Shown: piece by piece, positions 48,001-53,100 of the stretch
Layout of the letters: the number at the start of each line of letters is the position of its first letter
How positions within the stretch are numbered: the stretch's first letter is position 1
Source of the DNA: Chionis minor
Lineage: Eukaryota; Chordata; Aves; Charadriiformes; Chionididae
NCBI GenBank assembly: GCA_013398295.1
Contig: VZSF01007793.1
Span: forward strand, 410,655-474,654
DNA length: 64,000 nt
Direction of reading: 5' to 3'
Notes under the pieces: model-generated
What the model was told of the DNA's origin: nothing
Databases searched by the model: none
What the model saw: the letters and a program-made list of their open reading frames with translations, nothing else
Translations under genes and position numbers: made by a program

Positions 48001-50009
48001 CTAATACAGACTGGTAGTCTTGTTAACGGAAATTGTTACGTTTCACTACTGTGCTGCCCCGAAGGTGCCTAAAGTCACTGCACAGAGATGTTAGTAGTGT
48101 TTATATTGCAAAAGCCTTATTTTGTCTTGCTGCTTTTATAAACTGCAGAAAACATGAACTACCCCAGTGGCTTCCCGGGTACTGCAGCGGTGCAGAATAC
48201 AGCCTTCATTGACCAGAACTGTCCCTCCACCTGGAATGCACCTCCCAACATGCCACCTACCTGGGAGCCCGCCAGTTACATCAACTCCACAGTGAGTATT
48301 GTCGCTGCATTCGTATGCCTCTGCAAAGCCTTCCCAGTGCACTCCTGTCCTTCCCCTATCTGTTGCTCAAATGTTCTTCGTGAATCCTTTACGTAGCCTG
48401 ATGTATGTATTTGATGCTGGCGTTGGTAGCGTGGCTTTTTCCCAGTTGTTGGTCAAGGTTGTTATTGGACCTTGTCTGCGACGTTTTAAGACAGATCCTT
48501 TTGCCTGAAAATTGACTAGAATCATCTTCCATATGGAAAAACATTTTGGACTTGCGTGGTCTGCTGAGACTTTTTCCTATCAAAATCAACCTTTCCAGAT
48601 GAGGCTAAAACACAAAAAGTGCTGACAGCAAAACCCAAAGAGATTTGGAAATTGTAGAGCTGAATGGACAGCTGCTGTCAGTGACTTCGACAGATTTTTT
48701 AGCTAGGAAATCCAAGTGCTTTAAGCTGGATTTGTGCAGGTTTCTGAACGCTGACTTTGACCTGTTGCACTCTAGACTAGCCACGTTTATGTCATCCCAT
48801 AGTGCAATGTAGTGACTTCAGTTCAAGGTGGTGTTTAATTGTAGCTACCTTCTCTTCTGCTCATATTTCAAAATCTTCTATTTTAATTTTTTTTTTATTT
48901 ACAGTAGGTTTATTTTGAATAAAACTAACTAAATTAAGCAAGAAATATTTCCAACTGCAAAAGTGAAAATTCTGCTGTGTTAAAAAGTGGCAAAACCAGT
49001 AGGAGACTGTTTCCTAAAATAAATGTGGCTTTATTTCATATTTTATTTGGGAATGCCGGGAAACACAGAAGGTAGAGATTGGAAAATACATTAGATAATT
49101 CAGTTCATTTCCCTGGCGAGCTTTTCCCCACAATACATTTCAGTGTTTCATTCAGTTTTAAAAGTCCCAAGACTTCCATGACCTTCTCTGAGAGACTTCC
49201 TCGCAGACTAACACATCTTGCCCTCCAGGAGGTTCTTTATAAGCTTTCGAAATTTTCTAACTAAATTCCCTAGCTCCCAATTAGAGTCTCTTTTCCATAC
49301 TGAATATCCCTCTCTGCTCCCGGCACGCATAGTCTTTCAGTTCTGACACATACTTCAGCCTTTTCCTTGTCATTCGCCCTTCTCTCTCTAGCTCTCAAAA
49401 CATGCGTGGTGCTCTTCACGAGTTTTCCATTTATTTCTCCCTTATTTTTCTTAACAGCCTGACCAGAACTGACTATTGTGCTCCTGTTGCAGTAGTATTG
49501 ATGCCCTGCAGAGAGGAGCTCATGTGGCTTCGTTTAGCGAAGCACCTTTGCACACACACACACTGATGCCGCTGTATGGTTTCCGGCAGCCATACTGCTT
49601 TGTGAACTTGTGTGTTTCCTAAGTTCTCTGCATCTTCCCACTTCCTCCCATTTAGTACTACACTTCCATGTTTTCTTTGGCAAATGGTCCGTTTTGCAGC
49701 TTGCCATGCTAATTTTGTCTTACCCTACAGCCCTACCTCTCAAGCACCCGAAGCTTGTCTCCAATGTCTGGACTTTTTGGTTCCATCTGGGCACCTCAGA
49801 GTGATGTTTATGAGAGCTGCTGCCCGGTCAGTGCCACAACCCAACACTCGACCCACGTGGAGAACCAGGCAGTGATGTGTAAGCAGGAATACTATCCGAG
49901 ATTTAACCCCTTCCGTGCCTACATGAACTTGGACATATGGACTACAGCAGCCAATCGAAATGCAAATTTCCCACTTTCAAGGGACTCGGGTTACTGTGGA
50001 AATGTGTGA
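2949..50009 (+). CDS. TMEM131L: TMEM131L, 5'-partial, 32 coding exons (gene span)
   Basis: Single-pass membrane protein of the TMEM131 family. Known for the family: a lumenal PapD-like domain and a cytosolic tail act in assembly and secretory trafficking of cargo such as procollagen; human TMEM131L has also been reported as a regulator of thymocyte proliferation and Wnt signalling. Seen here: 32 exons join into one frame of about 1,535 residues plus stop with all phases matching. The order follows the human protein (about 1,609 residues) from just after its N-terminal segment to the C-terminal [10 protein letters not shown]. Lumenal residues 1-800 hold Ig/PapD-like segments and sequons; a membrane helix lies at about 802-820; the tail is about 820-1535. 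The signal peptide and first exon(s) lie upstream. TMEM131 is the paralogue, but residues such as [10 protein letters not shown] and the tail fit the -L form. All donors are GT except exon 29 (GC). Confidence 0.96.
3948..4071 (+). CDS. TMEM131L: TMEM131L window exon 2
   Basis: Residues 24-65, PapD-like domain, with [20 protein letters not shown] and then [10 protein letters not shown]. The acceptor CTTTTAG follows a strong pyrimidine tract; the donor is GTGAGT. This is the segment most alike between TMEM131 and TMEM131L. The 1,067-bp intron after it holds only chance frames. Confidence 0.95.
5139..5255 (+). CDS. TMEM131L: TMEM131L window exon 3
   Basis: Residues 66-104: [20 protein letters not shown], then a stretch with the sequon NTSS. 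The exon is 117 bp with whole codons at both ends. [10 protein letters not shown] is what separates TMEM131L from TMEM131, which has a different sequence here. The 1,967-bp intron after it contains the 20-bp palindrome at 5534-5553. Confidence 0.95.
5534..5553. repeat. Perfect 20-bp palindrome
   Basis: ACTGCAGTCTAGACTGCAGT is identical to its own reverse complement; it stops abruptly at both sides. It lies in the intron between exons 3 and 4. No function is known. Confidence 0.85.
7223..7333 (+). CDS. TMEM131L: TMEM131L window exon 4
   Basis: Residues 105-141: [20 protein letters not shown], then [12 protein letters not shown]. It closes the first Ig-like module. The donor is GTACAGT. The exon end is chosen so that the frame continues into AETMNAS in exon 5; it is one or two residues shorter than the mammalian sequence at this junction, so the exact edge is slightly less sure than the others. 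Confidence 0.9.
8354..8396. repeat. Two back-to-back perfect hairpins in intron 4
   Basis: The first has 11-bp perfect arms (8354-8364 and 8369-8379) around a 4-nt loop, with outer ends TGTACAG and CTGTACA. The second follows directly: 7-bp arms AGGTTCA (8380-8386) and TGAACCT (8390-8396) around GAT. A weaker 6-bp pairing (CCTGAA with TTCAGG) lies just 3'. The transcript would fold locally; no function is known. Confidence 0.7.
9790..9945 (-). mobile_element. Old CR1-like LINE remnant, antisense
   Basis: The plus strand shows an eroded version of the complement of the CR1 reverse-transcriptase C-terminal region. Stretches such as CCAAGCTGAACAG, GCAGCTTCTCCAACTTGT and GGCCAGAATTGTACA fit the antisense of the usual 'leave-out' segment where LEYCVQFWAP and LERVQRRATKM are coded. 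Divergence is high and the edges are unsure. It lies 1.6 kb from the younger sense-strand CR1. Confidence 0.5.
9941..10053. repeat. Imperfect tandem duplication, period about 61 bp
   Basis: Two units, about 9941-9991 and 10002-10053, share the order ATGAAA-TTT-CCTCTACAG-TATTT-TTGGAAA-CA-ATAT with scattered substitutions. CCTCTACAG is exact in both. It directly abuts the antisense CR1-like stretch and may have arisen from it. Confidence 0.5.
11515..12058 (+). mobile_element. 5'-truncated CR1 LINE
   Basis: About 540 bp from the end of CR1 ORF2 through its 3' UTR. One frame reads [20 protein letters not shown], then [20 protein letters not shown] and [14 protein letters not shown], the hallmark C-terminus of the CR1 reverse transcriptase. 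The 3' UTR follows, with the typical stretch near 12000-12040 (GGTTGGACCAGATGATCTC, then AGGTCCCTTCCAAC). It ends in a degenerate ATTGTGAT-type tail, not poly(A), as expected for CR1. Dead copy: truncated and carrying stops. It is in the same orientation as the host gene. Confidence 0.92.
14184..14261 (+). CDS. TMEM131L: TMEM131L window exon 5
   Basis: Residues 142-167: [20 protein letters not shown], then AYQQVK. It contains the sequon NAS. The acceptor TTTTTTGCAG is strong; the donor is GTATGT. The exon is 78 bp with whole codons. Confidence 0.94.
14501..14590. repeat. Poly-C/CCCAAAA low-complexity tract with 26-N assembly gap
   Basis: There are 21 C, then 26 N (14522-14547), then 8 C, 9 A and a run of CCC and A blocks to 14590. 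On the minus strand, 14565-14590 fits a canonical G-quadruplex (four G3+ runs, loops of 7, 2 and 4). The true length of the C tract is unknown. Confidence 0.9.
14600..15440. other. GC-rich, CpG-containing intronic block
   Basis: Composition shifts sharply from AT-rich intron to GC-rich. CpGs cluster at about 14930-15360, including GGCGCC, GGGCGCGCC and GCAGCGCTTCGG. It ends near a CTCCTC-rich run. No splice-bounded exon with recognisable coding was found. It could be an intragenic regulatory element, or simply a GC-rich insertion of unknown origin. Confidence 0.4.
16218..16371 (+). CDS. TMEM131L: TMEM131L window exon 6
   Basis: Residues 168-218 plus one base. It includes [20 protein letters not shown] and the segment [15 protein letters not shown]. 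The acceptor is CTCCAG and the donor GTAAGT. This is a divergent lumenal segment compared with mammals, but SDD, MEN and the LL-L-YVA spacing are kept. The 1,511-bp intron after it shows nothing recognisable. Confidence 0.93.
17883..17941 (+). CDS. TMEM131L: TMEM131L window exon 7
   Basis: Residues 219-238: [20 protein letters not shown]. At 59 bp this is the shortest coding exon. HSGNSL-IQ matches the mammalian protein. The acceptor is TTGGACAG and the donor GTAATC. The 355-bp intron after it is featureless. Confidence 0.93.
18297..18405 (+). CDS. TMEM131L: TMEM131L window exon 8
   Basis: Residues 239-274 plus one base: [20 protein letters not shown], then [16 protein letters not shown]. 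It contains the sequon NFT. The acceptor is CATGCAG and the donor GTACAG. The 879-bp intron after it shows nothing recognisable. Confidence 0.95.
19285..19390 (+). CDS. TMEM131L: TMEM131L window exon 9
   Basis: Residues 275-309 plus two bases: [13 protein letters not shown], then [15 protein letters not shown]. The cysteines of SCDSG and KACL match the mammalian protein. The donor is GTAGGT. The 647-bp intron after it shows nothing recognisable. Confidence 0.93.
20038..20191 (+). CDS. TMEM131L: TMEM131L window exon 10
   Basis: Residues 310-361: [20 protein letters not shown], then [12 protein letters not shown] and ETKNILK. It contains the sequon NTS. The acceptor is CTTACAG and the donor GTAAGC. 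The 658-bp intron after it is AT-rich and featureless. Confidence 0.95.
20850..21020 (+). CDS. TMEM131L: TMEM131L window exon 11
   Basis: Residues 362-418: [20 protein letters not shown], then [23 protein letters not shown] and VSK. The segment PPGCWN-FSLKL is nearly identical to the mammalian form. The donor GTATCCTATT resembles a U12-type donor (see rejected list). The following intron is only 301 bp. Confidence 0.95.
21322..21391 (+). CDS. TMEM131L: TMEM131L window exon 12
   Basis: Residues 419-441 plus one base: [20 protein letters not shown], then SDS. The acceptor is a tandem CAGCAG, so Q419 may be included or skipped; the mammalian protein has a Glu at that place, which favours the first AG. 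The 1,884-bp intron after it shows no recognisable repeat. Confidence 0.92.
23276..23393 (+). CDS. TMEM131L: TMEM131L window exon 13
   Basis: Residues 442-480 plus two bases: [20 protein letters not shown], then [11 protein letters not shown]. The [14 protein letters not shown] stretch is highly conserved. The donor GTCTGT is weaker than most. The 742-bp intron after it shows nothing recognisable. Confidence 0.95.
24136..24274 (+). CDS. TMEM131L: TMEM131L window exon 14
   Basis: Residues 481-527: [20 protein letters not shown], with the sequon NFS, then TAVKSSM. The acceptor has a weak pyrimidine tract (CCAATGAAGCAG) and a tandem AAGCAG. The donor is GTGAGG. The 1,006-bp intron after it includes a G-run (GGGGGGTGGGGGG) near 25024-25036. 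Confidence 0.94.
25281..25390 (+). CDS. TMEM131L: TMEM131L window exon 15
   Basis: Residues 528-563 plus two bases: [20 protein letters not shown], then [16 protein letters not shown]. This is an Ig-like strand pattern, close to mammals. The acceptor is TATTTAG and the donor GTAATG. The 1,643-bp intron after it contains a faint old repeat at about 26139-26200. Confidence 0.95.
26139..26200 (+). repeat. Faint remnant of an old amniote interspersed repeat
   Basis: The stretch CAGTGGGACTACTCATATGC, then TTAAGTGG and GGGGTTCAAATCC, resembles the 'CAATGGGACTACTCA-TGCTTAAG' text scattered through bird, turtle and crocodile genomes. The family name is not certain to me. It contains an exact RNA polymerase III B-box match (GGTTCAAATCC, 26186-26196), but no full tRNA fold. 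Confidence 0.35.
27034..27106 (+). CDS. TMEM131L: TMEM131L window exon 16
   Basis: Residues 564-588: [20 protein letters not shown], then ECSHR. It contains the sequon NFT. The acceptor is GTTTAG and the donor GTAAGA. The INFTT-EF core matches the mammalian protein. Confidence 0.93.
27107..29846 (+). other. Intron carrying a solo LTR
   Basis: This 2.74-kb intron contains a short GT-rich run (about 27336-27360) directly followed by a solo LTR. After the LTR comes about 1.9 kb of unique-looking sequence with chance frames only. Confidence 0.8.
27359..27945 (+). mobile_element. Solo LTR of an avian endogenous retrovirus
   Basis: The element begins TGTCATGGTTTAACCCCGGC, the characteristic start of an LTR abundant in birds, and ends near CAAACCAGCA, giving TG...CA termini over about 585 bp. 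Further familiar stretches are TTCAGCCATCTCCAGGAAAG, GATGTCATATGGCATGGAAT and GTGTAAGCACTGCTCAGCA. A possible TATA motif is ATTATAAG near 27663. AATAAA near 27911 could be its poly(A) signal. No gag, pol or env sequence adjoins it, so it is a recombined solo LTR. No clear target-site duplication was seen. Same orientation as TMEM131L. Confidence 0.88.
29847..29989 (+). CDS. TMEM131L: TMEM131L window exon 17
   Basis: Residues 589-635 plus two bases: [20 protein letters not shown], then KRVASLILI. This is the start of a second Ig-like (ASH-type) module, where the 'V-FTP-D' pattern is typical. The donor is GTAAGC. The next intron is only 252 bp. Confidence 0.96.
30242..30384 (+). CDS. TMEM131L: TMEM131L window exon 18
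   Basis: Residues 636-683 plus one base: [20 protein letters not shown], then [20 protein letters not shown]. It contains the sequon NLT and is almost identical to the mammalian protein. The donor is GTGAGT. The 336-bp intron after it contains an A tract and a T tract only. Confidence 0.97.
30721..30907 (+). CDS. TMEM131L: TMEM131L window exon 19
   Basis: Residues 684-745 plus two bases: [20 protein letters not shown], then [11 protein letters not shown] and the sequon NSS. The 'N-GPLPI-I' stretch is the Ig-like core. The donor is GTAAGC. The 1,032-bp intron after it contains the perfect hairpin at 31636-31662. Confidence 0.97.
31636..31662. repeat. Perfect 12-bp hairpin, 3-nt loop
   Basis: The arms TTTCTCAAGGAG (31636-31647) and CTCCTTGAGAAA (31651-31662) pair perfectly around TTT. 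The flanks do not extend the stem, so it is too short for a usual miRNA precursor. It lies about 280 bp before exon 20. Confidence 0.8.
31940..32125 (+). CDS. TMEM131L: TMEM131L window exon 20
   Basis: Residues 746-807 plus two bases: [20 protein letters not shown], then [20 protein letters not shown] and [10 protein letters not shown]. It holds the sequon NVT and the first part of the membrane helix. The acceptor is CCTGACAG and the donor GTAATG. The 1,620-bp intron after it is AT-rich with no recognised repeat. Confidence 0.97.
33746..33895 (+). CDS. TMEM131L: TMEM131L window exon 21 (rest of membrane helix)
   Basis: Residues 808-857 plus two bases: [20 protein letters not shown], then EFMKSRQR. 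It completes the single transmembrane helix (about 802-820) and starts the cytosolic tail with basic residues, fitting a type I topology. The donor is GTAAAA. The 560-bp intron after it is featureless. Confidence 0.97.
34456..35072 (+). CDS. TMEM131L: TMEM131L window exon 22 (largest exon)
   Basis: Residues 858-1063 plus one base. This 617-bp exon codes for the first part of the cytosolic tail: [20 protein letters not shown], then [41 protein letters not shown] and [20 protein letters not shown]. It is Lys/Ser-rich and probably largely disordered, yet well conserved with mammals. The acceptor follows a T tract; the donor GTAATT is weak. The 2,392-bp intron after it holds a 27-bp tandem duplication at 36172-36225. 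Confidence 0.97.
36172..36225. repeat. Tandem duplication, 2 x 27 bp
   Basis: Units 36172-36198 and 36199-36225 are nearly identical; both carry CCACCTTGAGAGGGTGTTTC followed by AGGAG. This is a young or conserved direct duplication in the intron after exon 22. Confidence 0.85.
37465..37619 (+). CDS. TMEM131L: TMEM131L window exon 23
   Basis: Residues 1064-1115: [20 protein letters not shown], then [15 protein letters not shown]. Cytosolic, charged. The acceptor is AATTGTAG and the donor GTTTGT, a weak site. The 1,320-bp intron after it includes a short TA run near 38318-38327; nothing else is recognised. Confidence 0.92.
38940..39064 (+). CDS. TMEM131L: TMEM131L window exon 24
   Basis: Residues 1116-1156 plus two bases: [20 protein letters not shown], then [15 protein letters not shown]. 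Strongly basic, possibly for binding or localisation in the cytosol. The donor is GTATGT. The 1,538-bp intron after it contains a faint old repeat (about 39815-39895). Confidence 0.94.
39815..39895 (-). repeat. Faint remnant of an old amniote interspersed repeat, antisense
   Basis: The sequence GTCATGATCCTACAAAGCCT, then GGTCCTATTGAGGTCAGTGG, resembles the reverse orientation of the same scattered text as at 26139-26200 (CCATTGA-GTCA-TGG next to GATCCTGCAAA). Highly eroded; the family name is uncertain. Confidence 0.4.
40603..40760 (+). CDS. TMEM131L: TMEM131L window exon 25
   Basis: Residues 1157-1209 plus one base: [20 protein letters not shown], then ANIGLRAWC and [27 protein letters not shown] matches the mammalian tail. 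The donor is GTACGC. The 890-bp intron after it shows nothing recognisable. Confidence 0.93.
41651..41836 (+). CDS. TMEM131L: TMEM131L window exon 26 (Ser/Trp-rich tail motif)
   Basis: Residues 1210-1271 plus one base: [20 protein letters not shown], then [20 protein letters not shown]. This Ser-rich block with paired GSW repeats is a signature of the family's cytosolic tail, also present in TMEM131, and is likely a phosphorylation or interaction region. The donor is GTAAGT. The 1,094-bp intron after it shows nothing recognisable. Confidence 0.97.
42931..43009 (+). CDS. TMEM131L: TMEM131L window exon 27
   Basis: Residues 1272-1297 plus two bases: [20 protein letters not shown], then NICNT. 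Close to mammals ([18 protein letters not shown]). The acceptor is CTTTAG and the donor GTAAAA. The 1,095-bp intron after it is AT-rich. Confidence 0.95.
44105..44187 (+). CDS. TMEM131L: TMEM131L window exon 28
   Basis: Residues 1298-1325 plus one base: [20 protein letters not shown]. The acceptor is a tandem CAGCAG; using the first AG (start 44102) would add one Ser. The second AG gives the same length as the mammalian protein and was chosen. The donor GTCAGT is weaker. The 1,350-bp intron after it shows nothing recognisable. Confidence 0.9.
45538..45658 (+). CDS. TMEM131L: TMEM131L window exon 29 (GC donor)
   Basis: Residues 1326-1365 plus two bases: [20 protein letters not shown], then [15 protein letters not shown]. 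The exon ends ACAG with GCAAGT following, a GC donor. Nearby GT sites would shift the frame or bring a stop, while the GC site joins in phase to SFIDW of exon 30. The 1,613-bp intron after it shows nothing else of note. Confidence 0.94.
45659..45664 (+). promoter_or_regulatory. Non-canonical GC 5' splice site
   Basis: AG then GCAAGT at the exon 29 end. Apart from the C at +2 it is a perfect match to U1 snRNA, as is usual for functional GC-AG introns. The paired acceptor is TTTGGACAG ending at 47271. Confidence 0.88.
47272..47360 (+). CDS. TMEM131L: TMEM131L window exon 30
   Basis: Residues 1366-1395 plus one base: [20 protein letters not shown], then [10 protein letters not shown]. Matches the mammalian SFIDW---C and FPE. 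The donor is GTAAGA. The 788-bp intron after it is featureless. Confidence 0.95.
48149..48291 (+). CDS. TMEM131L: TMEM131L window exon 31
   Basis: Residues 1396-1443: [20 protein letters not shown], then IDQN and [19 protein letters not shown]. The acceptor is AACTGCAG and the donor GTGAGT. The 1,439-bp intron after it is featureless. Confidence 0.96.
49731..50009 (+). CDS. TMEM131L: TMEM131L window exon 32 (terminal, with stop)
   Basis: Residues 1444-1535 and TGA at 50007-50009. It includes [20 protein letters not shown], then [20 protein letters not shown] and [20 protein letters not shown], ending SGYCGNV. This extreme C-terminus is the best conserved part of the tail, so it is likely a binding site. 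In TMEM131 the tail has been reported to contact the TRAPP subunit TRAPPC8; whether TMEM131L does the same here is inference. Confidence 0.98.
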   Translation, partial: PYLSSTRSLSPMSGLFGSIWAPQSDVYESCCPVSATTQHSTHVENQAVMCKQEYYPRFNPFRAYMNLDIWTTAANRNANFPLSRDSGYCGNV

Positions 50010-50150
50010 AAGGAATTTGATTCAAAAATGTGAATAAAGATGCTTGCAATTTTGATTACTAGAGTAAGCTGGTTGTTGAATAGATGACAATGTTGGTGGA
50101 TATTTTGGCACTTTTATATTGAAAATAAATTTTTTTTTTTACTGAAGTCC
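50010..50150 (+). terminator. TMEM131L: TMEM131L 3' UTR with two poly(A) signals
   Basis: AATAAA occurs at 50033-50038, only 24 bases after the stop, and at 50124-50129, followed by a T-rich stretch. Cleavage after the second would give a 3' UTR of about 135-145 bases, which is short. Longer forms ending further downstream cannot be excluded. Confidence 0.75.
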
Positions 50151-53100
50151 GAGCATTCAGTGCGTTCTTAAAAAGCAAAACACCTGACGCTGTTATTGTC
50201 AGGTGAAGGCTATAAATTTAAAACTCAGATTTTCTCAAGAATAAGGACAGTATAAGGTTCTTAAAATCATTCATGGATCTGTACTGAACATGCTGCTTCT
50301 TCTCAGGTTTACATTCTGTGGTATAAGTTAGGAGTGGTTTAGCTTTTGTAGGTACAAATTTACCCACATAAGTAATCACATCTGTACCAAACAGTAACGC
50401 TGGGGACCTACCTGCTGATGCGGATCAGAGATTTTCCAAGCAGTGCCACTTCTACTGCTGACATGGTTATTTGTGGGTGTAAACTTCTGGCAATAGAAAA
50501 AAGGCTGAATTGTGGCTTGTTTATTTGACTTCAAAACGCAAGCTGTCACTCGGACGATGTTATGCTTGTGCAGTGTGGGTGAGCGGGCATTTCTTTCAGG
50601 AGCTTTTCTTGCGAGTGACTCCTGACATTTTGTGTTTATATTTTTAGCCTTCATGTTGCAATAGCATTTTCAGTGCGTTTAATTGCCCTTGTTTAAAATG
50701 CCAAACCTTGGAACTGGAACAAATATTTCTTTGAGAGCGGAGTTCACGCCGCTCTCCAAAACAGAACAGCATTGTGTTAGCTTGTGTTTTGAGACTGAAT
50801 CTCTGTAGTGGGAAAGGCAGCCAGGGAAGTGCTGCCACCCAGTTTGGGGCTGAATCTTTCCTTCGTGCAAGCTATCTCTGCGGACCGCTCCCATAGAGCA
50901 CTCTGGCACGGCAGAGTGTGTCTGGGGCATCTTCACTCTGAGGTGTCAGAAAAAGGGGAAGGTGTCCCTCACATTCAGATGTCCTCGACAAGGGGACTTC
51001 TTTCGTCTGGAGAAAGAGAGAGTGAAGGGGGATCCAGTAGCAGCCTCGTGCAGCCGCTTGGAGGACAGCCACAAAGATGGTAGAACCAAGTAGTGGCGGT
51101 TCTGCCCTTTGTGGGAGGTCGGACTGGAGACCACCAGGGTCCTGCCGCCATTTTGAGGATTCTGTGAACTTGAGCAAGTTAGTTCCTTTTTGCTACTTTG
51201 TTTTCCTCTTGCCCTTTGAACTCAAGCTGACTGGAAGACAGGAAGGCTGTTTGACAGCAAAATGTTGAGGCTTTCGTGTTTGTTTTTATTCGAAGGCAAA
51301 GCAGAAGAGGCACTGCAGAATAGCTGACCCCCCTGTAGCAAGGCTGCTTGGCAGTCTGAGCTCCCAGACTCCTCAGTTCTGGCCCCACCAGTCTCACCAC
51401 GTTGCTGAGCTGTCGGACCAGCTCCTCTGACTTGCTGGTTTCAGCCAGAAATGCCATCCCAGGGCTTGAAATGTTTCACCGGAAACAGCATGTTTCTGCA
51501 AACAGTTCATTTCAGTAAGTCAACAGTTCCTGCAAGGAAGGCCTTGTTGAAAGATAGCCCGCCAGCTACGCTTTCCTCTGCGTTTGAGTTAGCTCAGGAG
51601 GAGGTAGCCGCTGGGTGGGAAAGTCGAAAGCACTAAAGCTAGTGCTTTAACTGCTCATGCGGATGGTGCTGCTAAGCTTACTTCCTTTGGTTTCTATGTC
51701 AGAAAAATGGGATTGTCACGGAATGCTTTTCAGACCGGTGGTGGTTTGATGGCTTGATCAGGAACTAGTGCCTGGAGTCTTCGGCTGCTTTCCGTGATAC
51801 GTCGTGCTGGGCGTGAATCTGACTCTGGAGTTTAATCATAATTGCTTGTGATTCTGAAGGAAAGTTCACACGTTCGTGAACACGTTCACACATTCGTGTG
51901 AACTTTGATGCTCCTGAAATCAGTACTAAGCCATGAAATGTAGTCATAACCACTGGCAGGCTTTCTCCACACCTCTTGCCTGTGGCAGAAGACTTCAGGA
52001 GGAATAGAGTGGGAGTGCAAACACAATAAACATGGAGAAAAAAAGAAGTGATCATTTGGTTTGCAATGCAATGAAGTTCTTTGTTCCCCGGATAATGCTG
52101 CTTATTGTATAGCATGTTCACTGAATTTTGGACATGCAAAGGCACAGAAGAGAAGAGAGGACATGCAAAGCTGTGCTCAGTTAGCTTACCTGGCTCATTC
52201 TGTGAATTCTGTTGTTTTTAAGGAGATCTGTATTTTCTGTGCACTGAAGTGAAGCTTTTCCCAGTGTAAGGAGATGCTTTTGTTATATGTTACAACAAAC
52301 TGTATCAACAACAACAAAACCCCAGGGAGTTTGGATCGGCACTGAGTCCCTGTTGTAAGTAACGTGTATGTTCTAGACAGAATAAGTCAATGAGAAAAAG
52401 AGAGAAAAAAACCATGTAATAAACCAAGTAAAGACACTGCAGAGTTCAAGGAGAGCAAAAAAAGTTAGAAATGTGTGGAAAAGAAGACCTCTAAGAAAAA
52501 GTTGGTCAGAGTTGTTCAAGTGCCAGCAAAAGACAAGGGAAATGAGCCGCAAACAACTTGAGAAATATTGCTAAGAAAGAAAACAATCGTTCTCTTTAAT
52601 CAAACCAGAACAGATCAAGAACTAACTCGCCCGGGAGCTGTGTAGTATTAAGCAAAGTATTTCATATAACTTTTCATAACAATAACTAAGGAATGTAACA
52701 AGCTCATTAAGGTTACCAGGAATAATTGCTGCCATCAGGAGACATCTGTAGCCTAATTAGCAATCCACTGAATGCAAGTGGATTTGGGCTCAGTTAAAAA
52801 TCATTCCTCCTACAGTAAAGGGGGAGATGAAATAAATAATTCCACTACAAATTTCCTTGTACCAAAATGATTGTAATTCTACTAGACTGAAACTGGAGAG
52901 GTTGCTGTAAATACATTTCCTTGTTGTGAGCAAAATAATTCGTAATTTCTTGCCTTGTGCCAGGAATTTCTTATAGCAGGATTGGGAGCTTCACTGATCT
53001 CTCTGAAACCGGTACTGGTTTTTTTGAGAAACTTCAGCAAAAGAAGTTCTCCATTAACCCAAGAAAAATTAAGATTGCAAAGGGAAATATTAAAAAATAT
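50151..53100. other. Intergenic, no gene supported
   Basis: Mixed composition. Open frames of up to 126 codons occur on both strands but none is recognisable. It contains the nested inverted repeat at 51861-51906 and an A-rich, unique-looking stretch at about 52300-52640. Confidence 0.7.
51861..51906. repeat. Nested inverted repeat (46 bp) with GTTCA half-sites
   Basis: The outer arms AAAGTTCACACG (51861-51872) and CGTGTGAACTTT (51895-51906) are perfect. The loop holds an inner pair GTGAAC / GTTCAC. AGTTCA and GTTCA units are the half-site type bound by several nuclear receptors, so a regulatory role is possible but unproven. Confidence 0.65.
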
